DNA from: Nocardiopsis alborubida
Lineage (GTDB): Bacteria > Actinomycetota > Actinomycetes > Streptosporangiales > Streptosporangiaceae
Length of the DNA stretch: 64,000 nucleotides
Direction: 5' to 3'
Assembly (NCBI RefSeq): GCF_012396365.1
Contig: NZ_JAAXPG010000002.1
Span: forward strand, 62,001-126,000
Positions 58,558 through 64,000 of this stretch are shown here, in pieces (the first letter of the stretch is position 1; the number at the start of each line of letters is the position of its first letter). The position numbers were made by a program, and so were the translations under genes. Below the pieces are notes generated by a model that saw nothing but the letters and a program-made list of their open reading frames with translations, did not search any database and was not told where the DNA came from.

Positions 58558-59118
58558 ACCTCGTTGGAACGCCCTGATCAGGTCCCGTCCGGCTCCCCTT
58601 CCGCGCCGCGGTTGGTGGTGTTGAGGGGTAACTCCGCCTCAGGCAAGTCCACCGTGGCCCAGACCCTACGGGCCGCATACGGGCGGGGGCTCGCGATCAT
58701 CCCCCAGGACGTGGTGCGCCGCGACATCCTCAGAGAGCGTGACCGCCCAGGCGCTGTAAACGTCGAACTCATCAACCTCATGGCCCGCCACTCCCTGAGC
58801 TACGGATTCCATGTGGTGCTGGAGGGCATCTTCTACGTTGCCCACTACGGGGACATGCTCACCCGCCTGATCCGCGACCACCCGGGTGTGGCCCACTGCT
58901 ACTACTTCGACATCCCTTTCCAGACCACCCTGGAGCGGCATGCCACTAAACCTGTCGCGAAGGTGGTCGGGGAAGCCGAGCTGCGTCAGTGGTGGCGGCC
59001 CCGGGACCTGCTTCCCGGCGGGGTGGAGGAGATCGTCGACGAACACAGCAGCCTCGATCAGACCGTGGCGCGGATCCTGAAGGACAGCGGCCTGGCACCC
59101 CGGGAAAATCGGGTCTGA
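58555..59118 (+). CDS. P-loop kinase (AAA_33 / zeta-toxin-like fold)
   Basis: 187 residues from ATG 58555. Walker A LRGNSASGKSTV (near 24-35), followed by IIPQDVVRRDILRERD with the Asp of nucleotide kinases, HVVLEGIFYVAHY and CYYFDIPFQTTLERH. This is the small kinase group related to zeta toxins and chloramphenicol phosphotransferase. No epsilon-type antitoxin is visible, so a metabolic or resistance kinase is as likely as a toxin. Confidence 0.75.
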   Translation: MTSLERPDQVPSGSPSAPRLVVLRGNSASGKSTVAQTLRAAYGRGLAIIPQDVVRRDILRERDRPGAVNVELINLMARHSLSYGFHVVLEGIFYVAHYGDMLTRLIRDHPGVAHCYYFDIPFQTTLERHATKPVAKVVGEAELRQWWRPRDLLPGGVEEIVDEHSSLDQTVARILKDSGLAPRENRV

Positions 59119-59189
59119 AGGCCCCTTCGCTGCTGTGAACCGGTGGGCTCGCCGCTGTGTCCTGGTTGTCACCGAAGCTCCCTATTATG

Positions 59190-59213
59190 CCTGCCTACCA
59201 GCACCAAGGCAGG
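59190..59213. promoter_or_regulatory. Inverted repeat upstream of LexA-like gene
   Basis: CCTGCCT (59190-59196) is inverted as AGGCAGG (59207-59213), thirteen bases before the ATG at 59226. A TATTAT box lies just upstream (59183-59188). A possible operator for the wHTH protein itself. Confidence 0.4.
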
Positions 59214-59225
59214 CGGGAGAATCCC

Positions 59226-59855
59226 ATGCCCCTGACCCCGACACAGGGAACGATTCTGGCTGCGATCCACGCCCTGACCACCGAACACAAATACGCACCG
59301 ACGCTGCGCGAGATCGCCGACCGGGCGGGCATGGCCAGCGCCTCTGCTGTCTCCCGCCAGATCGACCGCCTGGTCGAACTGGGCTATGTCGAGCGCCAGC
59401 CCGGAACCTCGCGCAGTATCCGCCTGGCCCAGGGCATCACCCACGCAGCAGTACCGCCCAGCCCCGAAGACCCGGTCGGGGCCGTGTGCGATGCCGACCA
59501 GCGCGCCCGCCAGGCCGAACGTGCCCTGTCCGCCGCGCAGGCTGAGATCGGCCACTCCCGTAAGCGTGGGGCCCGCTGGAAAGCCGAAGCGAAAGCGGTG
59601 CGTGCTCTGCACCGGGTGGTGCCTGAACACCCCCGCGCCCTGCTGGAGGGGCACGCCCCCGACCGGGAGTGCATCGAGTGCGGCCGCAACGTCGACCTCG
59701 ACACCAACCGCCATCACTGGGACCTGGACTCGAGCTCGTGGCGGTGCACCGCCCGCGGCGCCCGCTCACCGATGGTGTGCGGCCACTGCCGAGACCACCA
59801 CGGCCGACCGGTGCCCGCGCCCTGCCCGACCATCGAGGCGATGAACCAGGCCTGA
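59226..59855 (+). CDS. LexA-type winged-helix protein with zinc ribbon, no peptidase
   Basis: 209 residues; ATG 59226 has GGGAG nine bases upstream. Residues 1-65 match the LexA DNA-binding domain (LTPTQGTILAAIHALTTEH, YAPTLREIADRAGM, AVSRQIDRLVELGYVERQPG). Instead of the S24 peptidase domain there is a coiled region and a C-terminal ribbon: CIECGRNVD, WRCTARGARS, MVCGHCRDHHG. So it cannot self-cleave like LexA and may sense metal or a partner through the ribbon. Confidence 0.7.
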   Translation: MPLTPTQGTILAAIHALTTEHKYAPTLREIADRAGMASASAVSRQIDRLVELGYVERQPGTSRSIRLAQGITHAAVPPSPEDPVGAVCDADQRARQAERALSAAQAEIGHSRKRGARWKAEAKAVRALHRVVPEHPRALLEGHAPDRECIECGRNVDLDTNRHHWDLDSSSWRCTARGARSPMVCGHCRDHHGRPVPAPCPTIEAMNQA

Positions 59856-59864
59856 CCCTGGCCC

Positions 59865-60209
59865 TCACCCGAGGCGCAGCACCGCGAGGTACTTGGGTCC
59901 CTGCTCGTGGATGGTGTCCCAGCGCCACGGCGAGGGGCCGATGAGACGTTCGAGTTCGTGCGGGTCCAGCAGCAGGTAGTCGAACCATTCGGTGGCCAAG
60001 ACACCGGCCCGGACACGCATGCGTATCTGGCCGGGCATACGCCCCCGGGCCCTGTTGCGGTCCTGGTAGGCGGTGTGCTCGGGGTCGCTACCAGCAGGGT
60101 CCATGCCGGTGCCGAGCAGGAGGGCGCCGGGGCGGGCCAGCGACGCCAGCTGACGCAACACCGCCGGGGCCGCCTGCTCGCTTTGGAGGAGTCCGAGGTT
60201 GTTACCCAT
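59865..60209 (-). pseudogene. 3' fragment of a class I methyltransferase gene
   Basis: 114 codons. GNNLGLLQSEQAAPAVL, ASLARPGALLLGTGMDP, NRARGRMPGQIRMRVR and WFDYLLLDPHELERLI match the second half of a family of SAM methyltransferases; the N-terminal SAM-binding part is missing and the frame begins abruptly at ATG 60209, the very base where the neighbouring transporter gene ends, with no ribosome site. A recombination junction is the likely cause. Confidence 0.65.
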
Positions 60210-61492
60210 TATGTGGAATCAGATTTGTCAACCTCCGTCCGGGCCTGCCCCGATGACTGCCAGAGGTGTACCTGTTCACTCCTGGCACGAGTGGCCAGGG
60301 CGGTCAGCGCACCGAGCATTGCCAGGGCTCCCAGTACCGCGAACGCCGCCGGATATCCGCCCATCGGGCCCGCCAAGGCGGCGCCTGCCCAGGGCGCCAG
60401 CGCGATGGCCAGCATGAGTGGGGTGTGCATGATGCCGTTGAGGACCGCGTAATGCTCTGTTCCCCAACGGTCGGCTACAGCGGTTGCCTGTAGGAGAGTG
60501 AGAATGCCGCGTGCCATCCCTGCCAGCACGGCGATGGCCAGGACCAGTCCCAAGGGCCCCGGCGTCAGTGCCAGGAGAAGAGTGGTCACCGAGCACGCCC
60601 CCAGCACGGCCACGGCGCGGACGACCGGGCCGGTCCCCCGTTCCAGGGGCGCGTAGACCAGGCGGCCGAGCACCTGCCCCACTCCGCCGAGTCCCAGGGC
60701 CCAGGCCGCCTCTGTCGTGCCGAATCCTCGGCCTTCCAGGAGGGGGATCAGGTTGACCACGACCGCGAAGACGGTGAAGGACCCCAGAGCCAGGGCCGAC
60801 GTCAGAGCCCAGAACGCCCGGGTGCGTACAACAGCGCGCGCGTTCTGTCCTCGGCTGGTCGGCTCCTCGCCCCTGGCGGGGAGCGAGTCTTGGGGGAGAG
60901 CGAAGGCGTGCAGGGGAACGACCACGACGAGGAGCACGAGCGCGAGGACCAGATAGGTGTTCCTCCACCCCCAGGCCCCCTCCAGGAGCGCGGCCAGGGG
61001 AGCGAAGATGGTGCTGGCCAGCCCGGCGACCAGAGTCAAGGCCGTCAGAGCCTGCACCTTGCGTTCCGCGTACCAGTGGGTCAGAGCGGCGAAGGCCGGC
61101 GGGTAGAACAGGCCGGCCATCGCTCCTCCCGCCACGAGCCAGGCAGCGGCGAATCCCCACAGGTTCGGTGCCAGTGCGATGGCCGCTGTGGCGGGAGCCG
61201 AGAGCAGGGCTGCGGCCGTCATCGCCGGGCGCGGACCCCGGGTCTGTACCCAGCGTCCCACCGGGATCCCCGCCAGCCCCGCCACGACCTGGGAGGCGGA
61301 GAACAGCGCGGTCACCGTGGTCAGGGACCACCCGGTATCGGCGGCGATGCTCGGGGCCAGGACCGGGAAGGCGTAGAACAGCACCCCGTAACTGGTGGTC
61401 ACGGTGATGCACAAGGCCACCAGACCCCGGCGTGCCCCGACCGTGGGAGTGATCGTGGGCACGCCGGAGACCTGGGAGGAGGCACGTGTCAC
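60209..61492 (-). CDS. MFS transporter of arsenic-type module
   Basis: 427 residues from GTG 61492, overlapping the upstream stop as GTGA. About twelve hydrophobic segments; the MFS motif A-like GIPVGRWVQTRGPRPAM follows the second. Coupling to the oxidoreductase and the nearby ArsR-ArsN gene suggests export of an arsenic compound or its conjugate. The exact substrate is not shown by sequence. Confidence 0.8.
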   Translation of the reverse strand: MTRASSQVSGVPTITPTVGARRGLVALCITVTTSYGVLFYAFPVLAPSIAADTGWSLTTVTALFSASQVVAGLAGIPVGRWVQTRGPRPAMTAAALLSAPATAAIALAPNLWGFAAAWLVAGGAMAGLFYPPAFAALTHWYAERKVQALTALTLVAGLASTIFAPLAALLEGAWGWRNTYLVLALVLLVVVVPLHAFALPQDSLPARGEEPTSRGQNARAVVRTRAFWALTSALALGSFTVFAVVVNLIPLLEGRGFGTTEAAWALGLGGVGQVLGRLVYAPLERGTGPVVRAVAVLGACSVTTLLLALTPGPLGLVLAIAVLAGMARGILTLLQATAVADRWGTEHYAVLNGIMHTPLMLAIALAPWAGAALAGPMGGYPAAFAVLGALAMLGALTALATRARSEQVHLWQSSGQARTEVDKSDST

Positions 61493-62880
61493 GAGACTCG
61501 GAGCGGTTCGGCCGACTCGGCCTTCTGCGACGAGGCGTCGGAGCAGCCGCTGCTCTCCGCTGCGGGCTCCTGCACAGCCCCGGGCACAGGACCACAGGAA
61601 CCCTCGGCGTCAGTCGTGGTGGCGGCGGGGTCCTCGGACACTCCGGCTCCACTACAGACTCCGGTCTCGGGCAGCGTCAGTTCCACCCGGGCGGCGGCCT
61701 CGTGGTCCCCGGCCAGGTGGGCGGCGATGCTGCGCACCTGCTCGTAACCGGTCAGGGCCAGGAAGGTGGGGGCGCGCCCGTAGGACTTGATCCCCGCCAG
61801 GAAGAGCCCCTCCTCCGGGTGGGAGAGCTCGGCCGCGCCGTGGGGGTAGACGGTGCCGCACGAGTGCTGGTTGGGGTCGATGAGCGGGGCCAGCTCCACG
61901 GGTGCCTGCAAGGTGGCATCCAGGCCCAGGCGGACCTCGGACAGGAAGGACAGGTCGGGGCGGAACCCGGTCAGCGCCACCACCTCGTCCACAGGCTCCA
62001 GCTCCCGGCCGCCCTCGTCGACGAGCACGAGGCTTTCGCCCGCCGAGCGCACCTGGGCGGTGCGGAAACCGGTGACCACCCGAATGTGCCCTGCCTCGAC
62101 CGCGGCCTTGGCCCGCTGCCCGAGCTCCCCGCGCGCGGCGAGCTGGTCAGCGTCCCCGCCGCCGAAAGCGTCACCGATCTCCCCGCGGCGCAGCACCCAC
62201 ACGGCCCGGGTCGCGGGCTCCTGCTCAGCGAGCGAGGCCAGCGCGACCAGGGCGGTCAGCGCCGAGTGCCCGCGCCCGGCCACGGCCGTGGTGCGGCCCA
62301 CGTACCGCGCACGGACGTCGGGGTCGGCCAGGTCGGGGACGAGGTAGGAGATCCGCTCGGCGGCTTCCGCCTCGCCCAGCGCGGGCAGGCCGTCGCCGCC
62401 CACCGGGTTGGGGGAGCCCCAGGTGCCGGAGGCGTCGACGACCGCGCGGGCCAGCACGCGCTCCTCGCCCCGCTCGGTGCGGACCCGGACGGTGAAGGGC
62501 TGCTCGGCGCGGTCGGCGTCCACCACCCGGTCCCGGCCCAGGCGGCTCACCCCGGTCACCTCGGCACCGAAGCGGACCCGCTCACCCAGGGCCTGGGCCA
62601 GCGGGGCCAGGTAGGCCTGGATCCACTCGCGGCCGGTGGGGTAGACCGCGTCGTCGGGGCGCTGCCAACCGGCGGCGATGAGCAGCTTCTCGGCGGCCGG
62701 GTCGACCAGGTCGCGCCACATCGAGAACAGGCGCACGTGCCCCCACTCGGCCACCGCGGCACCGGCGGAGCCCCCCTTCTCCAAGACCAGGAGCGGCTGT
62801 TCATGCGCGACCAGCTCGGCTGCTGCCGCCAGTCCTGCGGGGCCGGCTCCGATCACTACGACGGGACGCTCGTCAGCCAT
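61489..62880 (-). CDS. FAD/NAD(P)-dependent oxidoreductase of arsenic clusters
   Basis: 463 residues from ATG 62880. FAD motif VVVIGAGPAGLAAAAEL (7-23); second dinucleotide site around VVDASGTWGSPNPVGG and VAGRGHSALTALVALA; VDEVVALTGFRPDLSF near the end. This matches flavoproteins (ArsO/ArsT-like) common beside arsR in Actinobacteria. The C-terminal 50 residues hold scattered Cys (GVCSGAGVS, GSCGPVPGA, SGCSDASSQ) that may bind arsenic. Divergent from the regulator gene. Confidence 0.75.
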   Translation of the reverse strand: MADERPVVVIGAGPAGLAAAAELVAHEQPLLVLEKGGSAGAAVAEWGHVRLFSMWRDLVDPAAEKLLIAAGWQRPDDAVYPTGREWIQAYLAPLAQALGERVRFGAEVTGVSRLGRDRVVDADRAEQPFTVRVRTERGEERVLARAVVDASGTWGSPNPVGGDGLPALGEAEAAERISYLVPDLADPDVRARYVGRTTAVAGRGHSALTALVALASLAEQEPATRAVWVLRRGEIGDAFGGGDADQLAARGELGQRAKAAVEAGHIRVVTGFRTAQVRSAGESLVLVDEGGRELEPVDEVVALTGFRPDLSFLSEVRLGLDATLQAPVELAPLIDPNQHSCGTVYPHGAAELSHPEEGLFLAGIKSYGRAPTFLALTGYEQVRSIAAHLAGDHEAAARVELTLPETGVCSGAGVSEDPAATTTDAEGSCGPVPGAVQEPAAESSGCSDASSQKAESAEPLRVS

Positions 62881-62899
62881 GACGCCTCTCCTGTTTCAT

Positions 62900-62975
62900 C
62901 GACTTGTGTCTATGAATCAGGACTCTATCGATGGAAATCGATGGACGCAACCATAGATCATCGTCGATAATGAGG
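62900..62975. promoter_or_regulatory. Divergent promoter with ATCGATGG repeats
   Basis: TCGATGGAAATCGATGGA (62928-62945) is a direct repeat of TCGATGGA, with CATAGATCATCGTCGATAAT following. ArsR proteins bind A/T-rich imperfect repeats of this kind. GATAAT (62966-62971) lies seven bases before the ATG at 62978, so the regulator message may be leaderless. Confidence 0.55.
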
Positions 62976-62977
62976 GC

Positions 62978-63874
62978 ATGACCGTTGCGCCGCTCGAACA
63001 CACCGAAGGCTCGCTTGCCTCGACTGACGCCGAGACCTATGCCGCCTGGTTCGCCTGCCTGGCCGAACCCGTGCGCGTCCAGCTCCTCCACGCCATCGCC
63101 ACCACCCCGGGATCGGTCAGCGTGGGCGAGCTCGCCGAACTGGTGGACATCCGCCAGCCCACGGTCTCCCACCACCTGCGCAAACTCGCCGACGTCGGCT
63201 TCGTGACCCTGACCAAGGTGGGCACGTCCACCCGGGTCGCCATCAACCCGGACTGCTGCACGGGCCTACCGCACGCCGCCGACGCGGTCATGGGCATGCT
63301 CAATGCCCGACCCTGCTGCCCCACCGACCTGCCCGCCGACGTCGCCACCCGCGCCATGGCCGACGCCGATCTGAACGCGGTCCGGGAGATCTACGCCCAG
63401 GGCATCGCCACCGGCGACGCCACCTTCGAGACCGAGGCCCCCGACGTGGGCGCGTTGAAGGCCACGTGGCTTTCCGGGCACCGCTGGGTGGCCGAGGCCG
63501 ACGGCCACGTGGTCGGCTGGGCCGCGGCCTCGCCCGTCTCCGATCGCGAGGTCTATGCCGGGGTGGCCGAGACGTCGGTGTACGTCGCCGAGGGCGCGCG
63601 CGGCCGCGGTGTGGGCAAGGCGCTGCTGTACCGGCAGGTCACCGAGGCTGACGACGGCGGCCTGTGGACCCTGCAGGCCTCGATCTTCCCCGAGAATCGC
63701 GCCGGCCTGGCTCTGCACCACCAGTCGGGCTTTCGCACGGTCGGCCTGCGCGAACGCATCGCCCGCCACCACGGCCGCTGGCGCGACACCGTCCTGCTGG
63801 AGCGCCGCCGGGACCAAGAGAGCGACGCCTGCGCCGTGGCCCGCACCAACGGTTCCGATCGCCCGACCTCCTGA
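62978..63874 (+). CDS. ArsR regulator fused to ArsN-type acetyltransferase
   Basis: 298 residues. Residues 15-90 are an ArsR/SmtB winged helix (FACLAEPVRVQLLHAI, LVDIRQPTVSHHLRKLAD). Cys pairs at 93-94 (NPDCCTG) and 113-114 (ARPCCP) are suited to bind As(III). Residues 124-280 are a GNAT close to phosphinothricin/arsinothricin acetyltransferases (ArsN1): EIYAQGIATGDATFETE, GWAAASPVSDREVYAGVAE, GRGVGKALL, LQASIFPENRAGLALHH. Thus one protein could sense arsenic and acetylate arsinothricin-type compounds. Family assignment is established; the joint function is inferred. Confidence 0.85.
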   Translation: MTVAPLEHTEGSLASTDAETYAAWFACLAEPVRVQLLHAIATTPGSVSVGELAELVDIRQPTVSHHLRKLADVGFVTLTKVGTSTRVAINPDCCTGLPHAADAVMGMLNARPCCPTDLPADVATRAMADADLNAVREIYAQGIATGDATFETEAPDVGALKATWLSGHRWVAEADGHVVGWAAASPVSDREVYAGVAETSVYVAEGARGRGVGKALLYRQVTEADDGGLWTLQASIFPENRAGLALHHQSGFRTVGLRERIARHHGRWRDTVLLERRRDQESDACAVARTNGSDRPTS

Positions 63875-63910
63875 TCCGCCACCGCGCCCGTCCCTCCAGC
63901 AAGGAGATCC

Positions 63911-64000
63911 ATGCCTGCCCCCACCGCTTCGGACTGGGTCCGACAAGCCCGTCTGGCACACGTCGAGGAGATGTCCCGGCTCCCCAGACCCGGGTTGGCC
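63911..64000 (+). CDS. Start of next gene, cut by window edge
   Basis: ATG 63911 with AAGGAG five bases upstream; 30 residues are visible, beginning MPAPTASDWVRQARLAHV. Same direction as the ArsR-ArsN gene, 37 bp downstream, so probably one operon. Not identifiable. Confidence 0.6.
   Translation, partial: MPAPTASDWVRQARLAHVEEMSRLPRPGLA

Noticed and set aside
58555-59118. A zeta-type toxin-antitoxin pair
   Set aside because: The kinase fold fits, but there is no small antitoxin gene next to it and the key toxin residues cannot be told from other kinases of this family.

Overview
The window reads as a 64-kb piece of a large extrachromosomal or mobile element of a high-GC Actinomycetota bacterium. 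The evidence is the uniformly high GC at third codon positions, several probable leaderless genes (a TANNNT -10 box a few bases before the start codon), an Lsr2-type nucleoid protein, a MAB_1171c-type membrane protein and short genes chained by ATGA, GTGA and TGATG overlaps. I cannot name the genus. No ribosomal, core metabolic, capsid, terminase, relaxase or type IV secretion gene is visible, so plasmid, phage-plasmid and integrative element all remain possible.

Layout. (1) 1-6500: a leftward run of short, mostly unrecognised genes. (2) 6.5-19.2 kb: a leftward block of large NTPases and DNA proteins: an AAA ATPase, an SF1 (UvrD-like) helicase with a long private N-terminus, a ClpA/B-like double AAA+ protein, a VWA-domain protein, a MoxR-type AAA+ ATPase, a Prim-Pol-like primase and a Q/P-tailed protein. 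(3) 19.3-21.7 kb: small leftward genes including DUF4326. (4) 21.8-25.2 kb: a rightward, lower-GC XRE regulator / ImmA-IrrE peptidase / MAB_1171c-like / PAP2-like cassette behind repeated palindromic operators. (5) 25.5-38.9 kb: a leftward DNA-processing and replication block: DprA-like, GNAT, an N6-methylase-like protein, an SNF2-like helicase, a VRR-NUC nuclease, a family B DNA polymerase and a D5-like primase-helicase. (6) 38.9-40.9 kb: a non-coding region with direct and inverted repeats centred on GGTACA, a good replication-origin candidate, followed by an IS5-family insertion sequence. (7) 41-45.6 kb: CPBP protease, RecJ-like exonuclease, Lsr2 and a DUF2493 (SLOG) protein. (8) 46-49.5 kb: repeat-rich DNA followed by a ParR-like/ParM-like partition operon. 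(9) 49.6-59.9 kb: small genes, a NADAR protein, a split tRNA-like sequence, an SSB-like protein, a lipoprotein, an RHH protein with a coupled partner, a P-loop kinase and a LexA-type wHTH/zinc-ribbon protein. (10) 59.9-64 kb: a truncated methyltransferase, then an arsenic-type module (MFS transporter, FAD oxidoreductase, ArsR-ArsN fusion).

How it fits together. The element appears to bring much of its own replisome (polymerase B with proofreading, two primase types, several helicases, SSB-like proteins, RecJ, VRR-NUC, DprA) plus segregation (ParRM) and gene silencing (Lsr2). The MoxR-VWA-ClpA-helicase block is the least explained part and the best candidate for an undescribed system. A second theme is that many short reading frames lying between intact large genes are interrupted by single-base frameshifts or in-frame stops. 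This could be decay or local sequence error; the large genes are intact.
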